A stretch of 64,000 nucleotides of DNA. Origin: G038396625 sp038396625. GTDB lineage: Bacteria > Bacillota > Clostridia > Peptostreptococcales > Thermotaleaceae. Position 1 is the stretch's first letter. Each line of letters opens with the position of its first letter. Below, piece by piece: positions 34,592 to 43,751 of the stretch. The position numbers were made by a program, and so were the translations under genes. The notes below the pieces were generated by a model, which was not told the DNA's origin, ran no database searches, and saw only the letters and a program-made list of their open reading frames with translations. The stretch spans positions 2,790,001-2,854,000 of the forward strand of contig CP121688.1 in the NCBI GenBank assembly GCA_038396625.1, written 5' to 3'.

Positions 34592-35563
34592 CTATCCCCC
34601 TATACGAACCATATCTCGTTCAATTGGCTGATTATTTTTTTCATTCAAAGTATGCTGGTCGGGTTTTTCCATGATTGCATTTTTTATGATACACTTTAAA
34701 TCTTCCTCTGATTTGTCTTGTCTCAAAATTGATTTTACATCAATTTCATGATCTGAATGTAAACAAGGCTTCAATCTGCCATCCGCAGTTAACCTTATAC
34801 GATTACAATACTTGCAAAAATGACTGCTAATAGGATTAATAAAACCTATTTTTCCTTTAGCTTGTGGGAGTTTAAAGTACTGGGCAGGGCTACTTTTATC
34901 TCCTTCATATACAGGAATCAAATTTGCTAATTTATTTTTTACCTGTATATTGGATAAAAAGTTCTTCTTCGCCCACTTACTGGCCTGCCCAATAGGCATC
35001 AATTCTATAAATCGAACTTCAATATTTTCTTCCATGGTAAGCTTTGCAAAACCAATAACTTCATCATCATTGAATCCCCCAATAACAACAATATTTAACT
35101 TAATTGGAAAAAAGCCTACTTTTTTTGCTTCTTCTATTCCATTTAAAACATCCTTTAATTTTCCACCTCGCGTAATATCACAATATTTTTCCTCGTTTAG
35201 CGTATCCATACTTATATTTACACGATTTAATCCTGCATTTTTCAAATCATTTGCATATCTCTTTAATAATATGCCGTTTGTCGTTAAAGCAAGGTCTTGG
35301 ATTTGTTCCAAATTGGATATTTGTTCAACTAAACGAACCAGACCCTTTCTTACAAGGGGTTCTCCTCCTGTTATTCTTACTTTATTGATGCCTAAATGGG
35401 TAGATGCCTTCACGATTTTAAATATTTCTTCTAAGGATAATATTTGTTCATGTTCCTTTTTACGAATTCCTTCTTGTGGCATACAATATTTACATCGTAG
35501 ATTACATAAATCTGTAACGGAAACTCTAAGATAAGTGATCTTCCTGCCTAATGCATCTTCCAT
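34592..35563 (-). CDS. moaA: GTP 3',8-cyclase MoaA
   Basis: This radical-SAM enzyme performs the first step of molybdopterin synthesis from GTP. It has the N-terminal cluster motif CNLRCKYC and the C-terminal cluster FCKYCNRIRLTADGRLKPC. The double-glycine C-terminus (RIGG) needed for activity is present. I chose the ATG at 35563, 8 nt after GAGG; a GTG three codons earlier overlaps the ribosome binding site. The product is 323 residues, normal for the family. It is followed by moaC. Confidence 0.96.
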   Translation of the reverse strand: MEDALGRKITYLRVSVTDLCNLRCKYCMPQEGIRKKEHEQILSLEEIFKIVKASTHLGINKVRITGGEPLVRKGLVRLVEQISNLEQIQDLALTTNGILLKRYANDLKNAGLNRVNISMDTLNEEKYCDITRGGKLKDVLNGIEEAKKVGFFPIKLNIVVIGGFNDDEVIGFAKLTMEENIEVRFIELMPIGQASKWAKKNFLSNIQVKNKLANLIPVYEGDKSSPAQYFKLPQAKGKIGFINPISSHFCKYCNRIRLTADGRLKPCLHSDHEIDVKSILRQDKSEEDLKCIIKNAIMEKPDQHTLNEKNNQPIERDMVRIGG

Positions 35564-35675
35564 GTATTTCACCTCTTTCTTATGTGAAAGTCAATATATG
35601 TGGACTACTAAAATCTGGCCTTTCGCATACTGTTTTCTGTTTATCTTATAAAATTTCATTCCTTCTTTTATTTAT

Positions 35676-37607
35676 TTACTCAACTCTGATTACCTCACCT
35701 GCATTCTCTATCCCATACCCACCGAGCTTTTCTATGGCTTCTTTGAATTCCTTCGATTGAAGTATTTCTATAAATAATTGTATCTTTTCTTCCTTTAAAT
35801 ATTTACTTGGAATAGCAAAATCATATTCTTCTTCTCCTATAGGAATAAAATCCAAATCCATTGCTTTTGCCGCTGACAAAACACCTACCCCCATATCTGC
35901 TGATCCTGATGCTACTGCTGCTGCCACTGCCATATGGGTAGTCATTTCTCGATCGTAACCCATAATCTTATTGGGTTCTATTTTTCTTTTCTTTAATTCA
36001 TAATCTACTAAGAATCTTGTTCCTGCGCCTTTTTGTCTATTAACAAAAGATAATTCTTCTCGTACGAAGTCATCTAGTCCTAAAATGTTTTTGGGATTTC
36101 CTTTTTCTATCATCAATCCTTGTACTCTTTTTACGCCTTTAATAATTGTCATATCTATATTAAACAAATATTTTTTAATAAAGGTTTTGTTATAAGTTCC
36201 TGTACGATCATCTAGTAGATGTATCGGAGCTATATGTGCTTCCCCTCTATTTAATGCCATAATTCCACCTAAACTACCAACGTGGGCAGATGATAAATCA
36301 TATAGCGTGCTTTGTTGGTGCATTAGATTTCCTATTATATCCATAATCAAGTCATGACTTCCTATGGAAACAATTGTATTATTAATTTGACTTAAGGGTT
36401 TCAATAACGCTACTTGAATTTTTTCGCCTGCTTCAACGCCTTCACTATTTTGAGGAATGACGAACACCCCATCGGCTCTTACAAGAGACATGGTTACACC
36501 TGCTCCACGATTAAGGGGGGTGGCAATTAATCGTTGATTCACTTGTCCTAGCTTTATTCTAACATATTCCTTATGTTGTAACGAAGAAATAATTCTTTTT
36601 GATATAATAGCCTCTACTGTTTTTTTATCTTCGCTCCATTGTCCTAAATATTTTTTGATGATAGGTTTTGCAAAAGTTTCGAAAACAAAATATGCAGAGA
36701 CAGGATATCCTGGTATACCCATCACAGGTTTATCCTGTATAACACCAAGGATGGTAGGTTTCCCCGGCTTTGTCGCAATCCCATGAACCAATACTTCTCC
36801 CAATTCTGCTATTAATTTTACTGTATAATCTTCTGTGCCAGCAGATGAACCTGCATTCATAATCACAAGTTCATTTTCTGCTACAGCCTCTAACAGATGT
36901 GTTTTTAGCAAACTGTAATCATCAGGTACAGGCTTGTAGCGATTCGGTTGCCCTCCCAGTTCTTTCACCATTCCTTCAAAAACTCTAGAATTTGATTCGA
37001 TAATCTTTCCCAATTCCATTGTTTCCTCAGGTTCAATAATCTCTGTGCCTGTTGGAATAATTCCTACTCGAGGTCTTTTATATACTGAAATCTCCGTTAT
37101 TCCACCACTTAGCAATGCACCTATATCTACTGGTCTAATGAGATGATTGGATGGAATAATCATCTCATGGGCGACAATATCTTCTCCAATAGGTCGAATA
37201 TGCTGCCACGGTGAAGCTGGCTTAATAATTTCAATCGTTTTCTCATCAATTTCCTCTATATCCTCAATCATAATAACTGCATTAAAAGGTTCTACAATAG
37301 GATCCCCTGTGTCCAGGTAAACAAAATCTTCATTCAATGTCAGCTGTATAGGATTCCTTTCCGAAGCACTAAAAGTTTTCATTGCTCTTACTGCAATACC
37401 ATCCATAGCTGACGCATTGTAATTTGGTGAAGAATATTTGGCAAATACGGGGCAAGTCGTAACTCTTCCTTGTGAATCAATCACAGAAACCATTTCTTTT
37501 TCTTGTTTCTTAAAAATTGTGTTTATTCTGGTTAAAAATTTTTCAAGGGCTTTTTCTACTTCAACATTTGAAAGATAAATATTTCGCTCTTTTTTTTGCA
37601 AAACCAT
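35676..37607 (-). CDS. MoeA-family protein fused to a periplasmic-binding-like domain
   Basis: The 643 residues contain a MoeA region (about 1-405) that ligates metal to molybdopterin, with PNYNASAMDGIAVRA and the GTED-type loop NAGSSAGTEDYT. A C-terminal region of about 220 residues resembles the binding-protein-like domain seen in some molybdopterin biosynthesis proteins (LGGIMALNRGEAHIAPIHLL, KGAGTRFLVDYEL). The second domain may sense or hold molybdate/tungstate, which is inferred. The ATG at 37607 abuts GGGAGGG; a TTG two codons later is better spaced. It is the second MoeA paralogue in the operon. Confidence 0.92.
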   Translation of the reverse strand: MVLQKKERNIYLSNVEVEKALEKFLTRINTIFKKQEKEMVSVIDSQGRVTTCPVFAKYSSPNYNASAMDGIAVRAMKTFSASERNPIQLTLNEDFVYLDTGDPIVEPFNAVIMIEDIEEIDEKTIEIIKPASPWQHIRPIGEDIVAHEMIIPSNHLIRPVDIGALLSGGITEISVYKRPRVGIIPTGTEIIEPEETMELGKIIESNSRVFEGMVKELGGQPNRYKPVPDDYSLLKTHLLEAVAENELVIMNAGSSAGTEDYTVKLIAELGEVLVHGIATKPGKPTILGVIQDKPVMGIPGYPVSAYFVFETFAKPIIKKYLGQWSEDKKTVEAIISKRIISSLQHKEYVRIKLGQVNQRLIATPLNRGAGVTMSLVRADGVFVIPQNSEGVEAGEKIQVALLKPLSQINNTIVSIGSHDLIMDIIGNLMHQQSTLYDLSSAHVGSLGGIMALNRGEAHIAPIHLLDDRTGTYNKTFIKKYLFNIDMTIIKGVKRVQGLMIEKGNPKNILGLDDFVREELSFVNRQKGAGTRFLVDYELKKRKIEPNKIMGYDREMTTHMAVAAAVASGSADMGVGVLSAAKAMDLDFIPIGEEEYDFAIPSKYLKEEKIQLFIEILQSKEFKEAIEKLGGYGIENAGEVIRVE

Positions 37608-37668
37608 CCCTCCCCTGTAAGATTAGTCATTATATATTGCGAACAAATTAACGGGAATTTCTTTAAAT

Positions 37669-38898
37669 TTATAATATGGTTACCCGTACTTTTTCCCCTT
37701 TTTGAATACCCTCTTTATTCGTATCAATCTTTATATAGCCATCTGCTTGGGTTATTAATGAAATAGCTCCTGATTTTCCATAGATAGGTTTTGCAATATA
37801 TTGCTCATTCTCCTCTATAATTCTCACCATTTGATAAGTTTCCTTTCCTGGAGAAGAATGAATATTGCTGCCAGCAACGGCCTCAATAATCCATTGGTTT
37901 TTGGCCCCTATTGAAAGCATTTGATCAATAAAATGCTTCCCAAATAACTGAAATACAATCAGTGCAGAAACTGGATGACCTGGCAGACCAAAGATCGCTG
38001 TATCTTTTGCTTTTCCTATAATGGTTGGTTTTCCAGGTTTTATGGCAACGCCATGGACAAATACGCCTGGGTCCCCTAAATCATTGATGACCTTTGCTGT
38101 CACATCCTTTACGCCTACAGAACTTCCTCCCGAAATCACCACAAGATCACTTTGATCGATAACCTGCTCTACTACTCTTTTTAGTGTTTGATAGTCGTCT
38201 TTTATAACAGCCTTGTAGATCACTTCTCCCCCCATTTTCATTACCAGCGCCGATAAAGCATAGGTATTTATGTCCCGTATCTGTCCAAATTTTATTTTTC
38301 CCTTAGGGTCAACGATCTCATCTCCAGTTGATAAAATAGCTACCTTGGGTTTTTGAAACACCTTTACGCTATTCATGCCTATGCCTGATAGCGCACCTAT
38401 ATCTTGAGGCTTAATTCTTCTTCCTTTGGAAAGAATTACATCACCCTTTCTCATATCCTCTCCTTTAGAAATCACCCCATCTCCTGGGGCAATGGGACGA
38501 TATACCGCTATGGTCTTTTCATCCAATTGCTCTATATATTCGATCATCACCACACCATCTGCTCCTTTAGGTATCATCCCTCCCGTAGGAACATACACTG
38601 CTTTTCCGCTTTCCACACACAAATCTGTTCTTTCTCCCATTTCTACTTTTCCTACTATATCTAAAAAATTAGGTAAACTTTCACTCACACCAAATGTATC
38701 CTTTGACAATATGGCATATCCATCTACTGTAGATCTATGAAATTCAGGCAAGTCAATGGCAGAATAAACATTCTCTGCCAAAACTCTTCCTAACGCATCT
38801 AAGATATGTATCTCTTCACTATTAACTTGAAAACATTGAAAATGCTGTTCCATTTTTTTTTCTACCTCTTTCACCGTATCTACCTTCAAAAGCTTCAT
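37669..38898 (-). CDS. moeA: molybdopterin molybdenumtransferase MoeA
   Basis: The 409-residue enzyme inserts molybdate (or tungstate) into adenylylated molybdopterin. Family blocks are LPEFHRSTVDGYAI, PTGGMIPKGADGVVMIE, GDEIVDP and VISGGSSVGVKDVTAKV (the Mg/nucleotide loop), then GLPGHPVSALIVF. It has the plain MoeA length, in contrast to the fused paralogue downstream. One paralogue may handle W and the other Mo, as proposed for organisms with two MoeA proteins. It lies 14 bp after the transporter ATPase gene. Confidence 0.94.
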   Translation of the reverse strand: MKLLKVDTVKEVEKKMEQHFQCFQVNSEEIHILDALGRVLAENVYSAIDLPEFHRSTVDGYAILSKDTFGVSESLPNFLDIVGKVEMGERTDLCVESGKAVYVPTGGMIPKGADGVVMIEYIEQLDEKTIAVYRPIAPGDGVISKGEDMRKGDVILSKGRRIKPQDIGALSGIGMNSVKVFQKPKVAILSTGDEIVDPKGKIKFGQIRDINTYALSALVMKMGGEVIYKAVIKDDYQTLKRVVEQVIDQSDLVVISGGSSVGVKDVTAKVINDLGDPGVFVHGVAIKPGKPTIIGKAKDTAIFGLPGHPVSALIVFQLFGKHFIDQMLSIGAKNQWIIEAVAGSNIHSSPGKETYQMVRIIEENEQYIAKPIYGKSGAISLITQADGYIKIDTNKEGIQKGEKVRVTIL

Positions 38899-38912
38899 AT
38901 TTTGTCTCTCCT

Positions 38913-39617
38913 CTACATTAAAAGTTCTCCTTCAATAAACTTTTTTACGGCGGAATCTTTGGGATGAAAAATCACCTGTTCCATGACTCCTACTTCCTTT
39001 ACTTTTCCTTGATGCATAAAAACCACTTCTTTACATATTCTTCTTGCTTGCTGGAGATTGTGGGTAATCATAATCACCGTTGTCTTCTCTCTTTCATTTA
39101 TCTTTTGAACCATTTTTTCCATAATGGCCATCGAAGAAGGATCTATATTTGCAGTGGGTTCATCCAATATCAATAGGGAGGGTTTAAATATCAGTGCTCT
39201 AGCTAAGGCAACTTTTTGCATTTCTCCTCCTGACAAGTTCCATGACTTTTTATCCTTTAAATCATGCAACTCCATTTCTTCTAATACCACATTTACTTTT
39301 TTTGTTATTTCTTTTTTATTTTCTTTTCGAATTATTAATGGATAGGCAATATTATGAAATACGGTTGTACGAAGCAGATAAGGCTTTTGGAATACCACTG
39401 TTATATCTCTGTATACAGGATTTATTTTCCCATTATACAAAATCTGTCCTTTCGTAGGTTCTTCTAAGCCTCCCAGCATTCTTACAAGGGTGCTTTTCCC
39501 TGCGCCATTTGGTCCAATAATACCAAGAAATGAACCCTTCTTAATTTTTAAATTTTCTATATCTACTACGCGACGTGTTTCATAGTCTTTTACTAAATTG
39601 CATATAGAAATTTCCAT
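38913..39617 (-). CDS. tupC: tungstate ABC transporter ATP-binding protein
   Basis: The 234-residue ATPase has Walker A GPNGAGKST, signature LSGGEMQKVALARAL, Walker B LLILDEPTANID and the switch His (ITHN). The tupABC order and the TupA-type binding protein give the substrate as tungstate (or molybdate). I chose the ATG at 39617, 7 nt after AAGGAG; the ATG two codons upstream is too close and overlaps the tupB stop. It couples cytosolic ATP hydrolysis to oxyanion uptake. Confidence 0.92.
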   Translation of the reverse strand: MEISICNLVKDYETRRVVDIENLKIKKGSFLGIIGPNGAGKSTLVRMLGGLEEPTKGQILYNGKINPVYRDITVVFQKPYLLRTTVFHNIAYPLIIRKENKKEITKKVNVVLEEMELHDLKDKKSWNLSGGEMQKVALARALIFKPSLLILDEPTANIDPSSMAIMEKMVQKINEREKTTVIMITHNLQQARRICKEVVFMHQGKVKEVGVMEQVIFHPKDSAVKKFIEGELLM

Positions 39618-39619
39618 CG

Positions 39620-40309
39620 TCATTCTCCTTGCTGAAAATGATAAAGTATGCCATTCATCCCAAATGATATCCCTAATAAAACAATTCCTAATGCAATGGC
39701 CATGTCATAATCCCCCATATTTTGCAACATCGCAATGGAAGTAGTCATTACCCGTGTATGTCCTTTGATGTTTCCTCCTACAATCATTACTGCACCGACT
39801 TCTGATGTTGCTCTGCCATATCCTGTAATTATAGCCGTAAATAAATTTACTCGTAGTTCTCTTACTAATAGTATTAAAGTTTGTATTTTATTGGCACCCA
39901 AGGTCTTTCCTACCATCCTTACACTTTCTCCCTTTTCCTTGGTTCCATTGTAGACAATTCCCATTATGATGGGAATAATTAAACAAATCTGTGCAATAAT
40001 CATGGCAGCAGGAGTAAAGCTTAGTTTCAAAAATCCTAAAGGCCCTTTTCGAGAAATAAGAAGAAAAACAACTAATCCTGCAATTACAGGAGGGAGACTC
40101 ATAAACGTATACAATCCTCTTATCACGATTTGTTTGAAAGGAAAATTTACAATGCCTAAAAAAATACCCATTGGCACTGCCAACAAGGTAGAAATAAAAG
40201 TAGCAGTGAGAGAAATATATATAGATAATAATATTACACTATATACTTCATGATCAAAAGATAATAATAAATCCAGCGCTCCTTTAATGCCGATCCATAT
40301 TTCTCTCAC
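39620..40309 (-). CDS. tupB: tungstate ABC transporter permease
   Basis: The ~229-residue inner-membrane protein has about five hydrophobic segments, including LLSIYISLTATFISTLLAV and YTFMSLPPVIAGLVVFLL. The conserved cytoplasmic loop GRATSEVGAVMIVGGNIKG is the family signature (EAA-type). The GTG at 40309 is 8 nt after AGGAG. It lies between tupA and tupC with near-zero gaps. Confidence 0.92.
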   Translation of the reverse strand: MREIWIGIKGALDLLLSFDHEVYSVILLSIYISLTATFISTLLAVPMGIFLGIVNFPFKQIVIRGLYTFMSLPPVIAGLVVFLLISRKGPLGFLKLSFTPAAMIIAQICLIIPIIMGIVYNGTKEKGESVRMVGKTLGANKIQTLILLVRELRVNLFTAIITGYGRATSEVGAVMIVGGNIKGHTRVMTTSIAMLQNMGDYDMAIALGIVLLGISFGMNGILYHFQQGE

Positions 40310-40324
40310 ATGCTTCACTCCTAT

Positions 40325-41206
40325 CTAGTTTGCATTTGGTATAAACAAAGGCTGTCCAAACTTATCTTTGCCAAACTCACCAATAAGACCTTGTGCTTTT
40401 TCAGATAAGATCCAATCAATAAATGCTTGTGCTCCTTCATGATTGATCTGGTCATTCTTATTAGGATTTACAGCAATTACTCCATATTGATTAAACAATT
40501 GGCTATCTCCTTCTACTAGGATATCTAAGTCAAGATTATCTTTCATAGATAAATAGGTTGCTCTATCAGACAACGTATAGCCATTTACCTCATTAGCCAT
40601 TTGGATCACATCCCCCATCCCTTTTCCTGCTGACAAGTACCAATCTCCTGCAGGTTCTATGTTGGCTGTTTCCCAAATTCCCAATTCCTTTTTATGGGTT
40701 CCAGAATCATCTCCTCTAGATACAAACTTTGCTTGGTTCTCGCTGATCAGCTGTAAAGCCTTTACTACGTCACTTCCTGCTTCATCATGAAGCATTGCTG
40801 GATCATCTTTTGGACCAATGATCACAAAATCATTATACATTACATCAAATCTTTCAAGTCCATGTCCTGCAGCAACAAACGCTTCCTCTGAAGCTTTGGC
40901 ATGTACCAACAGTACATCTGCTTCTCCATCTTCCCCCATTTTTAATGCTTTGCCTGTTCCTACAGCTACTACCTTTACCTCAATACCTGTATCTTCTTTA
41001 AAAACAGATAATAAATATCCTAATAAACCACTATTCTCTGTACTGGTTGTGGTCGCCATAATGATACTCGTGTTTTCAATTTGAGCCGTTTCCTGCACTG
41101 GTTCTTCTGCTGGAGCCGTTTCTGTTTGTCCACATCCTGTCACCATTAGCAATCCCATCATCAATACTACAATAAAACAGGCAATTTTTCGTTTGTTCCC
41201 TTTCAC
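40325..41206 (-). CDS. tupA: tungstate-binding lipoprotein
   Basis: The 293-residue protein has a signal sequence with lipobox VTGC, so it is a lipoprotein on the cell surface. MATTTSTENSGLL near residue 50 is the TupA oxyanion-binding motif (TTTS), and SRGDDSGTHKKELGIW is the second-lobe block that contributes to the site. TupA proteins bind tungstate with very high affinity. It is the first gene of the operon, starting at GTG 7 nt after GGGGG, behind a ~370-nt leader with two copies of a structured RNA and a terminator. Confidence 0.93.
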   Translation of the reverse strand: MKGNKRKIACFIVVLMMGLLMVTGCGQTETAPAEEPVQETAQIENTSIIMATTTSTENSGLLGYLLSVFKEDTGIEVKVVAVGTGKALKMGEDGEADVLLVHAKASEEAFVAAGHGLERFDVMYNDFVIIGPKDDPAMLHDEAGSDVVKALQLISENQAKFVSRGDDSGTHKKELGIWETANIEPAGDWYLSAGKGMGDVIQMANEVNGYTLSDRATYLSMKDNLDLDILVEGDSQLFNQYGVIAVNPNKNDQINHEGAQAFIDWILSEKAQGLIGEFGKDKFGQPLFIPNAN

Positions 41207-41244
41207 TTTTATTCCCCCTTTTGTATTCTTTATAAAAGAGCTAG

Positions 41245-41341
41245 TCCCCTTTCCAAGTTACAGAAGGTCTAAGGATTTCTCCTTAAACCTATGGTTTCAT
41301 ATCCCTTAGTGCCGGCAACCTTAGGTACATGAAATTGGAGA
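41245..41341 (-). ncRNA. structured leader RNA, proximal copy (Moco/Tuco-type riboswitch candidate)
   Basis: The minus-strand RNA shares with the upstream copy, at matching offsets, a CUAAGGU block, UAUGAAA, a 10-11 bp hairpin capped by a GAAA tetraloop (41265-41290), and CUUGGAAAGG near the 3' end. A 5-bp closing stem (41337-41341 with 41245-41249) is possible. Its 3' end is about 25 nt from the tupA ribosome binding site. A UAAG/UAUG pair with a GAAA hairpin suggests tetraloop-receptor docking. The pathway context points to a Moco/Tuco-type riboswitch, but I cannot confirm the family from memory of its consensus. Confidence 0.5.
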
Positions 41342-41392
41342 TATGTAAATTGACAATGTCAATTTTACAAGTGCCTATTGTTTTTTCATACA

Positions 41393-41419
41393 GAAAAAAA
41401 CAATCCCGAAAAGGATTGT
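41393..41419 (-). terminator. intrinsic terminator between the two leader RNA copies of tupA
   Basis: A 7-bp stem (41400-41406 with 41413-41419) on the minus strand is followed by seven T. It comes after the distal RNA copy and before the proximal one, so the distal copy can act on transcription. A further AT hairpin lies at 41345-41370. Confidence 0.82.
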
Positions 41420-41440
41420 GAGATAAATCAAAATTTATTG

Positions 41441-41539
41441 ATTTTCCTTTCCAAGCACGGGAGGTATAAGTATTTCTTCTTATACCCAGAGGTTATAATT
41501 TCATAGTATTACTACCTTAGAAAATACAACTCGGAAAAT
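41441..41539 (-). ncRNA. structured leader RNA, distal copy (Moco/Tuco-type riboswitch candidate)
   Basis: This 99-nt minus-strand element is closed by a 7-bp stem (41533-41539 with 41441-41447). Inside it UUUC-UAAG...UAU-GAAA forms a helix with the shape of the 11-nt GAAA-tetraloop receptor. A hairpin with a GAAA loop (41463-41486) follows and could dock into it. CUUGGAAAGG lies before the closing stem. A terminator 22 nt downstream would be the expression platform. A TATAAT at 41584-41589 (minus) is the likely -10. The rest of the gap to lpdA (41590-41817) shows only a weak hairpin near 41680 and no gene. Confidence 0.5.
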
Positions 41540-41817
41540 TTAAATGATTTTTAATTTTCAAAAACTCGTTTTACTTTAAATGCATTATATCATACTTTCT
41601 GGTAAAAAACTATTTTAATATGCATATTTTTCCATAATTCTTATAGAATGTTTTTGGCCTTCAGCGTATATATCCATGCTTTTGTGCATGTAAAAACAAT
41701 AAGTTGTTATTGATGAATTTTTCCCTAGTAATAGGCAGTAGCATGTATAGTACTTTCCTCTAAGGTTCTATTACTATGATCTTTTTTCTTTAAATAGCTT
41801 CGTGTACTTGATAGTAG

Positions 41818-43233
41818 CTACTCTTTTCTACCTCTCTTTCCAGCAGGTACCATATGAATGGCTTCTCCCTTCAGTCCTAATACGGCCTCACTAAAGGCTT
41901 CTCCCAGCGTTGGATGTGCGTGGATGGTATGGCCTATATCTTCTACATGCATTTTTTTCGTAATAGCCAATGCTGCTTCATGTATTAAATCTGATGCATG
42001 AGGTCCCATAATATGAACACCCACAATGCGCTGGTCTTCTTCCGTAGCAATTACTTTAACGAAGCCATCTGGCTCTTCCATTGCCAAGGCTTTTCCATTG
42101 GCACCAAACATGAACTTACTTACTTGATAATTCAATCCTTTTTCTTTTGCTTCTTCTTCTGTTAATCCCACACATGCAATCTGAGGTTTTATAAAAATAC
42201 AATCTGGTACCACTTCATGATTCGCATTGGATGAAATACCCATGATATGTTCAACAGCGCGAACTCCTTCATGGGATGCCACATGTGCTAACATCATCCC
42301 TCCTATCGCATCACCTATTGCATAAACTCCCTTGATATTGGTTTCAAAATTTGCATCCACTTTAATGCCTTTTTTATCGTATGCAACACCTAAATCATCT
42401 AGGTTCATTCCTTCTACAATAGGATTTCTACCAGATGCCATTAATAAATAATCTACTTCAAGTTTTACTTCACCCTTACCTTTTTTATTATTTGCGATAA
42501 CAAGCAATCCATTTTCTCCTTGAACAATCTCAGACACTCTTGTATCGTTATAGATCTTTATTCCTTGCTTCTTTAATAATGGTAATAACCTTTTGGTTAA
42601 ATCCTTATCTACTCTTTTTAGCAATGTGGAAGAAATAACAGAAACCTCTGAGCCCATTGCATTAAATATATAAGCAAACTCCATACCGATTACTCCACTG
42701 CCAGCAATTGCCATCTTTTTGGGTACCTCTCTAAAATTTAGCAGTTCATCACTGGTGATAACACCTTTTAAATTGGACCCTGGCACATCAGGAATTGAAG
42801 GCTTAGATCCCGTAGCAATAATAATATTTTTCGTAGTTATTTCCTTCTCTGTTCCATCATGTAGCAAAGCAAATACTTTATTGGGATCCTTTATGGTTCC
42901 TTTGCCATTGATTACTTCTACTCCATATGCTTTTAATATCTTTTCTATACCACCTACCAGTTGATCAACAATTTTTTGCTTTCTTTCTTGAATTTGTGTA
43001 ACATCTATTTCATAATTGCTCACTTTAATACCAAATGCATCTATATTTTTTAGATTGTTTAGAATTTCGGCATTGGTATATAGCGCCTTTGTGGGAATAC
43101 ATCCACGATTTAGGCAAGTTCCACCTAATTTTCTTTGTTCAATTAAACTTACATTTGCACCAATCTGAGCGGCTCTTATGGCCGCCACATATCCAGCCGG
43201 TCCTCCCCCAATGATTACAATATCCTTTTCCAT
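41818..43233 (-). CDS. lpdA: dihydrolipoyl dehydrogenase
   Basis: The flavoprotein reoxidises dihydrolipoyl groups with NAD. It has the FAD motif GGGPAGYVAAIRAAQ, the redox disulfide GGTCLNRGCIPTK, the NAD motif GSGVIGMEFAYIF, and the C-terminal HAHPTLGEAFSEAVLG with the catalytic His-Glu. The 471-residue length is normal. I chose the ATG at 43233, 8 nt after AGGTGA; a GTG four codons earlier overlaps that site. The gene stands alone behind a tandem glycine riboswitch, so it is most likely the L-protein of a glycine cleavage or glycine reductase-linked system encoded elsewhere. Confidence 0.95.
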   Translation of the reverse strand: MEKDIVIIGGGPAGYVAAIRAAQIGANVSLIEQRKLGGTCLNRGCIPTKALYTNAEILNNLKNIDAFGIKVSNYEIDVTQIQERKQKIVDQLVGGIEKILKAYGVEVINGKGTIKDPNKVFALLHDGTEKEITTKNIIIATGSKPSIPDVPGSNLKGVITSDELLNFREVPKKMAIAGSGVIGMEFAYIFNAMGSEVSVISSTLLKRVDKDLTKRLLPLLKKQGIKIYNDTRVSEIVQGENGLLVIANNKKGKGEVKLEVDYLLMASGRNPIVEGMNLDDLGVAYDKKGIKVDANFETNIKGVYAIGDAIGGMMLAHVASHEGVRAVEHIMGISSNANHEVVPDCIFIKPQIACVGLTEEEAKEKGLNYQVSKFMFGANGKALAMEEPDGFVKVIATEEDQRIVGVHIMGPHASDLIHEAALAITKKMHVEDIGHTIHAHPTLGEAFSEAVLGLKGEAIHMVPAGKRGRKE

Positions 43234-43299
43234 TGTTCCATTCACCTAACCTTTCATATTGTAGTTTCCATTTTATACAGCACTTCACATATACCTATT

Positions 43300-43353
43300 T
43301 TATTCCTAATAAAAAAAGGAATACGGGATACATAATATAATGCTGTTATGTTC
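43300..43353 (-). terminator. glycine-riboswitch terminator
   Basis: A 9-bp stem (43345-43353 with 43307-43315) on the minus strand is followed by seven T. Its 5' arm abuts the 3' end of the second aptamer, the expected arrangement of a transcriptional expression platform. Confidence 0.85.
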
Positions 43354-43528
43354 TCGTATTCCTCTGTATTTTTACCTGAGAGTTTCTACATAATGTATTG
43401 CTCCTACGGTGCCATGAGAAATGGTCTTTCCAGAGTCCCATCCAATAACGATACTTTTGCCTGAAAGATTCTATATAGCTTGAACATGCTACATATTGCT
43501 TCTTCGGCTCCCATTTGGGTATCTCCCG
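43351..43528 (-). ncRNA. tandem glycine riboswitch upstream of lpdA
   Basis: Two glycine aptamers lie in tandem on the minus strand. The first contains GGGAGA, GCCGAAGAAGCAA and UUUCAGGCAAAAG, then the linker-side block GACUCUGGAAAGACC. The second contains CACCGUAGGAGCAA and CUCUCAGGUAAAAAUACAGAGG. These are the conserved core blocks of the family. A terminator follows directly, so glycine binding should prevent termination and raise lpdA expression. The remainder of the 517-bp gap between lpdA and the ThiF-like gene is AT-rich; a TATAAT at 43686-43691 with a weak -35 may serve the plus-strand gene. Confidence 0.93.
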
Positions 43529-43751
43529 TTATTTTCATTTGGATATTTTCTTTTCTAAAGCTTACTATATTTTTCATAATTTTTCAACAATCGTTTTATA
43601 ATTAACGATATGATCTATCATTTTACATACTCACTTCTTCTATCATACAAATTAATTTTAGTTTATACATCATCCATAAAGATGCTATAATAAAAAGACA
43701 GAATATTTTTATCAACTTTTAAAGTAAGTCAAAGGAGAGGAGCATAGGAAC

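Noticed and set aside
34950..35534. 194-codon plus-strand open frame opposite moaA
   Set aside because: It is a shadow of moaA, whose cluster motifs and double-Gly C-terminus are certain. The translation is low-complexity F/S/P-rich and lacks a start signal.
41345..41370. A second promoter with TTGACA between the two leader RNA copies
   Set aside because: TTGACA is part of an AT hairpin and no acceptable -10 lies 16-18 nt downstream on the minus strand.
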